A stretch of 64,000 nucleotides of DNA from Deltaproteobacteria bacterium (GTDB lineage Bacteria > Myxococcota_A > Polyangia > Polyangiales > Houyiibacteriaceae), in the NCBI GenBank assembly GCA_017644045.1, contig JAEPMI010000004.1:78014-142013 (forward strand), written 5' to 3'. A program made the translations under genes and the position numbers. Position 1 is the stretch's first letter; each line of letters begins with the position of its first letter. Positions 36,789 to 44,211 of this stretch are shown one piece after another. Below the pieces are notes generated by a model, which saw nothing but the letters and a program-made list of their open reading frames with translations, was not told the origin of the DNA and ran no database searches.

Positions 36789-37687
36789 GCGCTGCCGCCG
36801 AGACCGACGTGCTGCCGAAGGGCGTGCTCGAAGTGGTCGGGCCCGAGGGGGTCCCGCTGCGCTTCGAGGCGGCCTCGGTCGCGGAGCGCTTCGTCGCCTA
36901 CCTCTTCGACCTCTTCCTCGTCGCGCTGACGGGGATCGTCCTCTACATCGGTGGCTTCATCGTCACCGTCGCCACGCGCCTCGGCGAGCCGCTCGCGCTG
37001 GTGATCGCCCTGGCTTGGCTGGTGTGGAAGTTCTACTTCATCGGCTTCGAGCTCTGGTGGCAGGGCGCCACGCCCGGCAAACGGCTGCTCGGCCTCAAGG
37101 TCGTCTCCGAAGACGGCGCTGGCCTCACCCTCGACGGCATCATCGCGCGCAACCTCATGCGCGACCTCGAGGTCTTCCTGCCGCTCACCATCCTGCTCGC
37201 CCCCGACCAGGTCTTCGGCGACGCGCCCTGGTACCTGCTCCTGCCCACCGGTGGCTGGATTGTGGCGATGCTCGCCCTGCCCTTCTTCAGCCGCGAGCAC
37301 ACCCGCGCCGGCGACCTCGTCGGCGGCACGCGTGTCGTGCGCGTGCCCAAGACCGTGCTCCGCCGTGACGAAGCCGTGCGCCACTCGCTCGCGCCGGACG
37401 CGCCGATCGTGGACGCCTGGACCTTCACCACCGACCAGCTCGGTATCTATGGCGAGCACGAGCTCGAGACCCTCGCTGCGCTGCTCCGCGACGCCGAGTC
37501 CGGCAAGGCCCGCCCCGAGGACCTGCGCTTCGTCGCTCACACCATCGCGCGCAAGATCGGCTTCCGCGGCTCCGCCCCGGAAGAAGACCCGCGCCGCTTC
37601 CTCCGCGCCTTCTACGAGCAGCAGCGCGCCCACCTCGAGCGCAAGCTCCTCTTCGGCCAGCGCAAGGCCTCCAAGCTCGACGAGTAG
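36785..37687 (+). CDS. RDD family membrane protein
   Basis: A 300-residue protein. Residues ~25-180 form the RDD domain with AERFVAYLFDLFLVALTGIVLY, the conserved WWQGATPGKRLLGLKVV loop, a NLMRDLE segment and TRAGDLVGGTRVV. Three to four helices cross the membrane. The C-terminal 110 residues are a soluble, charged helical extension not part of the usual RDD fold. RDD proteins may move ions or small solutes. It is the last gene of the operon; a hairpin follows the stop immediately. Confidence 0.88.
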   Translation: MSAAAETDVLPKGVLEVVGPEGVPLRFEAASVAERFVAYLFDLFLVALTGIVLYIGGFIVTVATRLGEPLALVIALAWLVWKFYFIGFELWWQGATPGKRLLGLKVVSEDGAGLTLDGIIARNLMRDLEVFLPLTILLAPDQVFGDAPWYLLLPTGGWIVAMLALPFFSREHTRAGDLVGGTRVVRVPKTVLRRDEAVRHSLAPDAPIVDAWTFTTDQLGIYGEHELETLAALLRDAESGKARPEDLRFVAHTIARKIGFRGSAPEEDPRRFLRAFYEQQRAHLERKLLFGQRKASKLDE

Positions 37688-37689
37688 CC

Positions 37690-37705
37690 TCACCCAGCCG
37701 GGTGA
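37690..37705 (+). terminator. Hairpin ending the MoxR/DUF58 operon
   Basis: TCACCC-AGCC-GGGTGA, a perfect 6-bp stem with a 4-base loop starting 3 bp after the RDD stop codon and followed by only two T. Modest stem, but the position is apt. Confidence 0.4.
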
Positions 37706-37740
37706 TTCCGGAAGGGCCGAACCTCCGCTAGGTTGTTCGC

Positions 37741-37905
37741 ATGCGCTTCACCGTCCTTCTCCTCTTCACCGTCGTTGGCTGCGGCGAGTCGAATGCGGCG
37801 ATCGACAGCAGCGCGTGCACCGACGGAGTGGCGCCCGCCATCACCGAGTGCGTGGGCGGCTATCACTACGCGGACTGCGGTGGTCACGGTGAACCCGATG
37901 GGTAG
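37741..37905 (+). pseudogene. Short lipoprotein reading frame, probably truncated by repeats
   Basis: A 54-residue frame starts MRFTVLLLFTVVGCGES, a good lipoprotein signal with Cys14, and continues with Cys-containing sequence (CTDGVAPAITECVGGYHYADCGGHG). It stops at a TAG that lies in the first unit of the repeat array. The abrupt end just as the repeats start suggests the 3' part of a longer gene was lost or replaced by repeat expansion. It may still be a tiny intact lipoprotein. Confidence 0.45.
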
Positions 37906-38157
37906 TAGGTCCCGCCGACGCCCGATGGGTAGTAGGTCCCGCCGAGGAGGCGGGAGGTCCCGCCGGGTCCCGCCGAGGAGGCGGGAGGTCCCGCCGGGTC
38001 CCGCCGAGGAGGCGGGAGGTCCCGCCGGGGGTCCCGCCGAGGAGGCGGGAGGTCCCGCCGGGGTTGACCCGATCGCACGCCGAAGGTCCCGCCGAGATCG
38101 CACGCCGAAGGTCCCGCCGAGGTTGACCCGATCGCAGAGGTTCCGCCGAGGTTGACC
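37892..38157. repeat. REP-like array of hairpin-forming GTCCCGCCGAG units
   Basis: About 265 bp of nested direct repeats. A unit of ~31 bp containing TCCCGCCGAGGAGGCGGGA occurs four times in a row (about 37938-38060). It is flanked by copies of CCCGATGGGTAGTAGGTCCC at the left and GTTGACCCGATCGCA / CGCCGAAGGTCCCGCCGAG units at the right. Each core can fold as a 7-bp hairpin with loop GAGGA. It directly precedes the RAYT transposase gene, matching REP sequences mobilised by such enzymes. Confidence 0.75.
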
Positions 38158-38299
38158 TGAGCACCCGAATCCGAGGAGCTCTGTGGTTCCCAGGGTGGCG
38201 GCCGCCGGCGGAAGTTGGCGGATCCGCCAGATGACAACCGGGCGAAGTCCGATGAAAGGGCCGTCAGCAGCTGGCCTGACACTTGCTGATGTCTCAGCC

Positions 38300-39220
38300 A
38301 TGTCGCGACGGCGCTATGTGGAGCCTGGACGAACGACCGGAAACGACCGGCGTACGACCCGCCGGTTTCATCTCTTCACTCCAGACATCGCTGGAACGAT
38401 GGCGCAGATTTTCTGGTACTGCCTGGGTATTGCCGCGACGGAGTTCAACGTGACGGTGCATGCCGCGCTGTTGATGTCGACGCACCCGCACACGTCGGTC
38501 AGTGACAACGAAGGCAACCTCCCCGAGTTCAAGCGTCGCTTCCACCGGTTGCTCGCGATGTGCACCAAGGCGTTCCGCGATTGGCCGGAGGAGGTCTTCA
38601 ACAAGGCCCAGGCTGGTGAGCACGAGCTGCTCACGCCAAAGGCCATGGTGCGCAACCTGGCCTATCTGATTGCAAACCCGGTGCTCGCCGGCGCCGTCAG
38701 GTACGCGAAGGACTGGCCCGGGGCCAAGACCCAGGCGCGAGACATCGGCCGTCGCGTGGTGCGTGTGCCCCGCCCCAACTTCTACCTCGACCCCAAGAAC
38801 CCGATCTGGCCCGAGTGGAGCGAAGTGCGACTCGAGATGCCGCAGATGCTCATCGATCACTACGGTAGCGTCGAGAACGCCCAGCGGGCGATCGACAAAG
38901 AAGTAAAGCGGCTCGAGCGCGAAGCGCTGCGAGAGACCAAGCGTCGAGGGCGCTCGTTCCAGGGCGCGCGCCGTGTCCTTCGGATGAAGCACACGGCCCA
39001 GTCCCGTAGCCGCGAGGAGTTCGGGACACGCAATCCACAGTTTGCCGCCGGCGGTGACTCTGAGGTTGCAGCGAGAGCCGTTCGCCGCCTCAGAGCGTTC
39101 AACGCGGACTACGACGCCGCTCTCGAGCGGTGGAAGGCTGGCGAGCGTGATGTTCGCTTCCCCCACGGCACTTGGTGGATGCGCATCCATCACGGTGTGC
39201 GCTGCCACCCGCCGCCCTGA
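38300..39220 (+). CDS. REP-associated tyrosine transposase (RAYT, Y1/HUH type)
   Basis: A 306-residue single-strand transposase-like protein of the IS200/TnpA-REP group. The metal-binding HUH pair is H62-P-H64 in LLMSTHPHTSV, and the catalytic Tyr is probably Tyr122 in NLAYLIANPVLAG, which matches the YxxxNP pattern of RAYTs. N-terminal residues RRFHLFTPD form the first strand. A basic C-terminal extension (~130 residues) exceeds many relatives. The ATG at 38300 puts the domain start at residue 1; the frame is open upstream but unlike the family. Palindromic repeats lie just upstream and 25-bp repeats downstream, the usual RAYT setting. Confidence 0.8.
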   Translation: MSRRRYVEPGRTTGNDRRTTRRFHLFTPDIAGTMAQIFWYCLGIAATEFNVTVHAALLMSTHPHTSVSDNEGNLPEFKRRFHRLLAMCTKAFRDWPEEVFNKAQAGEHELLTPKAMVRNLAYLIANPVLAGAVRYAKDWPGAKTQARDIGRRVVRVPRPNFYLDPKNPIWPEWSEVRLEMPQMLIDHYGSVENAQRAIDKEVKRLEREALRETKRRGRSFQGARRVLRMKHTAQSRSREEFGTRNPQFAAGGDSEVAARAVRRLRAFNADYDAALERWKAGERDVRFPHGTWWMRIHHGVRCHPPP

Positions 39221-39650
39221 GCCCGGCAGCATCGAGCTCTGCGCCCTGCTCACCGTTGGTGGGCGGGGCGACCTACGTCTGACGCATGATGCTGTGCGCC
39301 GCGCCGTGCGCTCTGGCTCAATGTTTGCGCTCAGAACAGAACGCCGAGACCAACCAAGCCGTGTGGGTCTGCGCGGGGTCCGCATCCTTGGCCCGCCACG
39401 GCCTCGACAGGGTACCAACACCGAGCGCACACGCAGCCCAACCTCGGTCGGCTCTCCTTCGCACCGTTTCGGTCGGCTCTCCTTCGTCGGCCGCCGGTCG
39501 GCTCTCCTTCGTCGGCCGGCTCTCTTCGGTCGCCTTCCGGTCGGCTCCCCGCGGTCGGATCTCTTTCGACCGTGTCGTCCTACCCTCTCTGTGGACTCGG
39601 TGGCGCCGCGACTCTGAGCGAGGTGAACCGCGAGCCCGACCAGCGCACGG
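39221..39650. other. Gene-free stretch downstream of RAYT
   Basis: About 430 bp without a convincing gene; open frames here lack domain or signal features. It contains the 25-bp tandem repeat described separately, and otherwise nothing recognised. Confidence 0.5.
39446..39560. repeat. 25-bp tandem repeat (GGTCGGCTCTCCTTCG)
   Basis: The 16-base core GGTCGGCTCTCCTTCG starts at 39446, 39471 and 39496, an exact 25-bp period. Degenerate copies follow to about 39560 (GGCTCTCTTCGG, GGTCGGCTCCCCGCGG, GGTCGGATCTCTTTCG). It lies on the 3' side of the RAYT gene. Confidence 0.7.
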
Positions 39651-39992
39651 TCACTCCGAGTCGGCGGACTCGGCTTCGGCCTTCTTCTCGGCGTCGATGG
39701 CCGCCTGCTCTTCGGGCGTCCAGGCGGTCTTGGCGAGCTCGCCGTCTTCCATCCCGAGCCAGATCCGCAGCTGCTTGATCATGAACTCGGTGCCTTCCCG
39801 GCTCGAGAGATCGACCCGGTAGGTGTTGATGTAGCGGACGCTCTCCTGGAGCCACTGATCCCAGGCCTTCTTGGAGACCTTCTCCTGCAACTCCTTGCCA
39901 AACTCGGTCGGGAAGGGGGCGGTCGCCATGGCGGGGAGCTCCTCTCCCAGCTTGATGCAGTGGACCTTGCGCTCGGGATCTTCGGCGGGCAT
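39651..39992 (-). CDS. YggX family Fe(II)-trafficking / oxidative damage protection protein
   Basis: A 113-residue protein. The YggX core is clear: HCIKLGEELPAM with the conserved Cys, PFPTEFGKELQEKVSKKAWDQW, QESVRYINTYRVDL and FMIKQL. Family members protect iron-sulfur clusters and handle ferrous iron in the cytoplasm. It is longer than E. coli YggX (91) by an acidic, Ala/Glu-rich tail. Single gene; the ATG at 39992 puts the Cys at residue 12, slightly later than in E. coli. Confidence 0.9.
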   Translation of the reverse strand: MPAEDPERKVHCIKLGEELPAMATAPFPTEFGKELQEKVSKKAWDQWLQESVRYINTYRVDLSSREGTEFMIKQLRIWLGMEDGELAKTAWTPEEQAAIDAEKKAEAESADSE

Positions 39993-40050
39993 GGCGCTCT
40001 CATAAGCGTTCCAGCGCCCGCTGTCACGTGCCCTCCGCCGAGGGCAGCGC

Positions 40051-41082
40051 TCACATGGCGGCGCGGTCGGAGAAGTCGAGGCCGACGTCGTAGTTGCGAA
40101 TGCCGTTGACCCCGCGCGCCCAGGCCTCGACGGTGATCAGCCAGCCGTCGCGGTCGAGCGACTCGGCGTCCCGGGTGATGACGCGGATCCGGTGGCTCGC
40201 GCTGCCGGGCATCATCGCGAAGACCTCGGGGGTCAGCGTGAAGGTCCCGTCGGCCGCCGGGGCGTCGCAAGTGATGCTCACGGAACCGCCGTCGCCCACG
40301 ACCGAGGTGAGCCCGATGCGTACGGTCTGGTCCTCGGTCGGCGTCTCCGGCGCGGTCCAGGTGACGTCCGTGGCCATGGTCGAATCGAGCGTCAGCGGCC
40401 CACCGAGGTCGGACAGCATCGGCGCGGTCACGGCGAGCTGATCGACGCCCTCGAGGCCGGTGGTCCGGAAGGAGGGCACCTCGTCGCCGGCGCCGATGCC
40501 GACCAGGGTGTCGCCCTGGGAGAAGAGCTGCATCGCGGCCGTGGTCACCGGGTAGAGCCCCGTGTCCTCGGCCGGCTCCATCGCGATCTCCACCGAGCCA
40601 CCGCTGAGCTGCACCGAGCCCGCGTGCGGGAAGGGATCGGGCTCGGGCACGCCCATGTCCTCGGGCATGCCCGCGTCGCCGGCCGGCGCGGGCGGCTCGC
40701 AGGTCACGACGCTACAGCCACCGACCTCGGTCGTGGTGCAGGTGGAGCTTCCGCCCGCGGCGGTGAAGCTCGCGGAGACCGTGTGGCTCCCCGGCTCGGT
40801 CAGCGGGTCCGACCCGGCGGGGACGCTCATCGCGCTGACGAGACCCGTGCCGAGGGACCCGGGGGCCGGGCCCATGTCGGTCGGACCGGCGTCCTCGCCT
40901 TCGCCGCCGTCGGTGTCGCCCGGCCCATCGCCCACGTCCGCGTCCCGCTCACCGCCGAGCGGCACGCACGACTCTTCCACGCAGATCTCGAATCCCTGGC
41001 AGTCGGTGTCGATGACGCAGGCCGGACCGTCGTCACAGGCGAAGAGCAGGAGGAGGGTGGCCGAAGCGAGCCGTCGAAGCAT
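40051..41082 (-). CDS. Lipoprotein with Cys-rich start and beta-sandwich domains
   Basis: A 343-residue protein with lipoprotein signal MLRRLASATLLLLFAC (Cys16). A short Cys-rich motif follows (CVIDTDCQGFEICVEESCVP), of the kind seen in myxobacterial surface lipoproteins, then an acidic low-complexity linker. Residues ~90-343 alternate strands with TEPGSHTVSASFTAAGGSSTC and AGSVQLSGGSVEIAMEP, suggesting Ig-like or beta-sandwich domains. No family function was recognised. The upstream in-frame extension is rejected since the signal peptide begins at this ATG. The terminal domain ends with DVGLDFSDRAAM. Confidence 0.78.
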   Translation of the reverse strand: MLRRLASATLLLLFACDDGPACVIDTDCQGFEICVEESCVPLGGERDADVGDGPGDTDGGEGEDAGPTDMGPAPGSLGTGLVSAMSVPAGSDPLTEPGSHTVSASFTAAGGSSTCTTTEVGGCSVVTCEPPAPAGDAGMPEDMGVPEPDPFPHAGSVQLSGGSVEIAMEPAEDTGLYPVTTAAMQLFSQGDTLVGIGAGDEVPSFRTTGLEGVDQLAVTAPMLSDLGGPLTLDSTMATDVTWTAPETPTEDQTVRIGLTSVVGDGGSVSITCDAPAADGTFTLTPEVFAMMPGSASHRIRVITRDAESLDRDGWLITVEAWARGVNGIRNYDVGLDFSDRAAM

Positions 41083-41162
41083 GGCCCCATGGTACCCGAT
41101 CCAGAGCGTCCCCCAAATGACCACGTTGCAGTCAGCAGCGCCCTTTCCCGCCCGATGAGTCC

Positions 41163-41278
41163 TTGCCTCGCGCAGAGCCACAGAGCCGCGGAGGACACAG
41201 AGGATGAATTTGGGGCACATCCCTGCGTTTCTCCGCGAACTCCGCGGCTCCGCGGCTCCGCGGCTCTGCGCGAGGCAA
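41163..41278. repeat. 116-bp inverted-repeat element (MITE-like)
   Basis: The ends are a perfect 17-bp inverted repeat: TTGCCTCGCGCAGAGCC at 41163-41179 and its complement at 41262-41278. The inner flanks also pair (GCGGAG / CTCCGC). It fills most of the 300-bp gap between two leftward lipoprotein genes, which otherwise holds only C/G-rich sequence and no gene. The size and structure fit a miniature element or folded intergenic repeat. Confidence 0.7.
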
Positions 41279-41382
41279 AGCTGAACCACCGACAACGGGA
41301 AACGACCGGGAGCAGAGGGCAAACGGAAATGAAAACGCCCGCCCCGGAGACCGGAGCGGGCGTCGTCGGTGAGAGCCGAGCC

Positions 41383-42372
41383 TCAGTTGGCGAGGCTGGC
41401 GGCGGTCACGCTGCCGAGCTCGGTGAAGCCGAGCGTGTAGCGGCTGTTCTCGCCCTGGTTGTAAGAGCCGATGTGGACCTTGTAGGTGCCGGCCGGGAAG
41501 GCGCCGGTGACGATCGGGTTGTGGCCCTCGGCGTCGTCGTTGCACATGTAGGTGCCGTCCGGCTTCTGGATGACCAGCGTCGTGTCGTCGGTGCTGTGCA
41601 CGAGGACGCGCAGGTTCGAGAAGGCGTTCGAGGCGACGAAGAGGTGGTCCGGCGTCGCGGAGACCCAACCGGTGCAGGACGGGTTGAGGCTGCTGGCCTG
41701 AACCGAGCCACCCGAGGTGCCCTCGGCCTTGTGCGGGTCGGGCATGAAGCCGCTCGCGAGAGTCACGGTGCCGAAGTTCGAGCCACCGCCGCCGGCGGCC
41801 GGAGCCGCGCCGCCACCGCCGCCGAGGCTGGCCGCGTTGACGCTGCCGAGCTCGGTGAAGCCGATGGTGTAAGCGGTGTTCTGACCCTGCTCGTAGGAGC
41901 CGACCCAGATCTTGTAGGTGCCGGGCGTGAAGGAGCTGGTGACGATCGGGTTGCGACCCTCGGCGTCGTCGTTGCAGACGTAGGAGCCGTCGGGCTTCTG
42001 GACCACGAGGGTGGTGTCACCGGCGCCGCCGTTGACGAGGATGCGGAGGTTCGAGAACGCGGTCGACGCCACGAGCAGGTGGTCCGGCTGCGACGCGACC
42101 CAGCCACGGCAGGCCTGGTTCAGATTCTGCGCGTTGACGGCGCCGCCCGAGGTACCCGTCGCGGTGTGCGGGTCCGGGGTGAAGCCGGTGGCGAGCGTGA
42201 CGGTGCCGAAGTTGCTGCCGCCCGCAGGAGCGGTCGGAGTGGTCGGGGTGGTCGGCGTGGTGGGCGCGACCGGCTGCGGCGTCACGGGCGGGGCCGTGGT
42301 GGCGCCACCGTCGTCGCCACAACCGATGGCGAGGGCCGACAACGCGGCAACGAGAGTGATGAGCTTGCGCAA
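41383..42372 (-). CDS. Lipoprotein with two tandem PPC-like domains
   Basis: A 329-residue protein starting at a TTG, chosen because GGAGGA sits 7 bp upstream and a full lipoprotein signal follows (ending SALAIGC, Cys18). A TPTTPTTPT linker leads to two copies of a ~125-residue domain. Each contains GSNFGTVTLA, GTSGG, a GWV...PDHL segment, AFSNLR, DTTLVxQKPDG, CNDDAEG, PGTYKxxxGSY and YTxGFTELGSV. The pattern matches bacterial pre-peptidase C-terminal (PPC)-type beta-sandwich domains. The domains are ~70% alike, a recent duplication. Likely a cell-surface binding protein. Confidence 0.82.
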   Translation of the reverse strand: MRKLITLVAALSALAIGCGDDGGATTAPPVTPQPVAPTTPTTPTTPTAPAGGSNFGTVTLATGFTPDPHTATGTSGGAVNAQNLNQACRGWVASQPDHLLVASTAFSNLRILVNGGAGDTTLVVQKPDGSYVCNDDAEGRNPIVTSSFTPGTYKIWVGSYEQGQNTAYTIGFTELGSVNAASLGGGGGAAPAAGGGGSNFGTVTLASGFMPDPHKAEGTSGGSVQASSLNPSCTGWVSATPDHLFVASNAFSNLRVLVHSTDDTTLVIQKPDGTYMCNDDAEGHNPIVTGAFPAGTYKVHIGSYNQGENSRYTLGFTELGSVTAASLAN

Positions 42373-42462
42373 AGGAGTTCCTCCGAAGTGTTCAGTGCAG
42401 CCGAGGCAGGGTCCCTCCCATGTCACCCGGCCGGCGGATAGTCGCGGAGGGCCCCCTTGGGA

Positions 42463-43038
42463 TCAACCCTCCACAACAGTGAATAGCGTTCTCAACATCC
42501 GGTACGTGAGGCCCCACACGATTCTTCCCCCGACGTCGTAGGCGGGCAGCCGGTAGGTCTGGGTGCCTTCCGTCCAAGGGCGCACGGTGTCGATCTCTCC
42601 CGCGATCATCGGACGGATCGGTGCCCACAGAGTGTCCGCGACTTCGTAGTTCGGGGTCAGCTTCGGGACGGCGCCGGTCCAGATGAACACCTGCGGTCGG
42701 ATCACGAGGTCGAGCGTTCGACCACGGGCGACCGCTTGCAGATCGTCGACGTGCCCGAGGTGCTCGGCGAGGTCGAGATCGAGCCCGAGCTCCTCGCGGG
42801 TCTCCCGCATGGCCGTGGCGAGGAGGTGATCGTCGCCCGGGTCACGCCGTCCACCCGGGAAGGCCATGTGTCCGGACCACGGGTCGTTCGGATGGACGGC
42901 GCGCTGGATCAGCAGCACCTCCGCTCCCTTCGCGCCCTCGCGCAGAACCGCGGCGACCGACGCCTGCGTCCGCGCTCGTTCCGCGAGCCGCTCGGGCCGA
43001 TGAGCGGCGAGGCGTGTGCGAACCCGGTCGACGTCCAT
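42463..43038 (-). CDS. Nudix hydrolase (CoA pyrophosphatase-like)
   Basis: A 191-residue Nudix protein. The Nudix box is GGRRDPGDDHLLATAMRETREELGL, with the REtREELG core intact; the first glutamate is Asp. The preceding WSGHMAFPGG matches the NUDIX CoA-diphosphatase subfamily (NudL/Nudt7-type LMTxR...FPGG). It would hydrolyse CoA or a nucleoside diphosphate derivative in the cytoplasm. ATG at 43038 is divergent from the epimerase, with 61 bp between them. Confidence 0.87.
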   Translation of the reverse strand: MDVDRVRTRLAAHRPERLAERARTQASVAAVLREGAKGAEVLLIQRAVHPNDPWSGHMAFPGGRRDPGDDHLLATAMRETREELGLDLDLAEHLGHVDDLQAVARGRTLDLVIRPQVFIWTGAVPKLTPNYEVADTLWAPIRPMIAGEIDTVRPWTEGTQTYRLPAYDVGGRIVWGLTYRMLRTLFTVVEG

Positions 43039-43084
43039 TCGCTTCGCAGTACGGCCAAGTCGTGCCCACGGCAAGGGGCGTTGT

Positions 43085-43098
43085 GGTATCGAAATACC
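43085..43098. promoter_or_regulatory. Inverted repeat directly ahead of the epimerase start
   Basis: GGTAT-CGAA-ATACC, perfect 5-bp arms, ending one base before the ATG at 43100 and within the divergent Nudix/epimerase spacer. It occupies the ribosome-binding position, where no Shine-Dalgarno is visible. Confidence 0.35.
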
Positions 43099-43099
43099 C

Positions 43100-44089
43100 A
43101 TGAAACATGCACTGGTCACCGGGGGGTGCGGCTTCCTCGGCAGCGCGATCGTGAGCCGGCTGCTGGACCGTGGGGTCGCGGTCCGCGTGCTCGCCCTCCC
43201 TGGCGAGCCGACCACGAACGTCGAGGGCCTCGAGGTGGAGATCGTCCGCGGCGACGTCACGCGCATCGAGGACTGCAAGGCGGCGGTGAGAGGCATGGAC
43301 ACGGTCTTCCACGCGGCGGCGATCTACCTCGCGTGGGCACCCGACCCGTCGAAGATGTACGAGGTGAACAACCGCGGCACCTTCAACATGCTGGAGGCGT
43401 CGCGACGCGAGGGCGTGCAGACCACGGTCTACACGGCGAGCATCGTCTCGCTCGGACGACCGCCCATCGGTGGCGTCGCGAACGAGGAGACCCGCTACGA
43501 CGTGTGGGACCTCGACTTCCCCTACAGCCGGGCGAAGTTCCACAGCCGGATGATCGCCGAGGACTTCGCGGCCTGGGGGATGGACGTGCGCGTGGTCTGT
43601 CCCGGCATCGTCTTCGGGCCCGGCGACGTGGCGCCCACGCCGAGCGGAAAGCTGATCATCGAGACGATGAAGGGCGGACCGCCCATCTGGGTCGACGGTG
43701 GCGCGAGCTACGTGGACGTGCGCGACGCGGCCGAGGTGCACGTGCTCGCCGCCGAGAAGGGGCTGCCCGGGGAGCGCTACGTCGCGACCGGAACGAACCT
43801 CTCGAACATCGAGCTGCTGGAAGCGATCGGACGCGTCGCCGGCGTCGAGCGCCGCCTCTACAAGGTGCCGACCGCGGTGGCCCGCGCGATGGTGAAGGCG
43901 ATGAACGCGCAGGCCGCACGGACCGGCGAGGAGCCGCCGCTCAGCAACGAGTTCTTCGAGTACAGCCTGGTGCCGAGCTACTTCGATCCGAGCAAATCGA
44001 TCCGCGAGCTGGGCGCGACCTACCGGCCGATCGACGACACGATCGCGGACGCGATCCGCTGGTTCCGCGAGCGGGGCTTGGTGGACTGA
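43100..44089 (+). CDS. NAD-dependent sugar epimerase/reductase (HpnA-like)
   Basis: A 329-residue extended short-chain dehydrogenase. The Rossmann motif is ALVTGGCGFLGSAI at residues 4-17, with FHAAA, a Ser/Thr in YTASIVSLG and the catalytic YSRAK (YxxxK). Overall pattern resembles HpnA-type hopanoid-associated epimerases and dihydroflavonol-4-reductases. The reaction is a NAD(P)-dependent reduction or epimerisation of a nucleotide sugar or lipid-linked sugar; the exact substrate is unknown. ATG at 43100 begins the Rossmann strand; the frame upstream is not part of it. Confidence 0.87.
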   Translation: MKHALVTGGCGFLGSAIVSRLLDRGVAVRVLALPGEPTTNVEGLEVEIVRGDVTRIEDCKAAVRGMDTVFHAAAIYLAWAPDPSKMYEVNNRGTFNMLEASRREGVQTTVYTASIVSLGRPPIGGVANEETRYDVWDLDFPYSRAKFHSRMIAEDFAAWGMDVRVVCPGIVFGPGDVAPTPSGKLIIETMKGGPPIWVDGGASYVDVRDAAEVHVLAAEKGLPGERYVATGTNLSNIELLEAIGRVAGVERRLYKVPTAVARAMVKAMNAQAARTGEEPPLSNEFFEYSLVPSYFDPSKSIRELGATYRPIDDTIADAIRWFRERGLVD

Positions 44090-44105
44090 GCGAGCCGCAG
44101 GCGAG

Positions 44106-44188
44106 CTCCCTCACCCTCACCCTTCTGACGACGCCGAGCCCCTCTCGAACGAAGGGCCAGGGTGAGGGCGAGGGGCAGGGTGAGGGAG
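44106..44188. repeat. Intergenic inverted repeat (CCCTCACCC...GGGTGAGGG)
   Basis: The left arm (44106-44126) and right arm (44151-44188) can pair, since the right arm is a string of GGGTGAGGG units. It sits between the convergent epimerase and receiver-like genes and may act as a two-way terminator. A related half copy lies at 34372-34407. Confidence 0.65.
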
Positions 44189-44211
44189 TCGGCTGCTTCG
44201 CAGCCGCCTTG

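Noticed and set aside
37892..38157. CRISPR array
   Set aside because: Units are nested and nearly contiguous with no unique spacers of constant length, and no cas genes are near.
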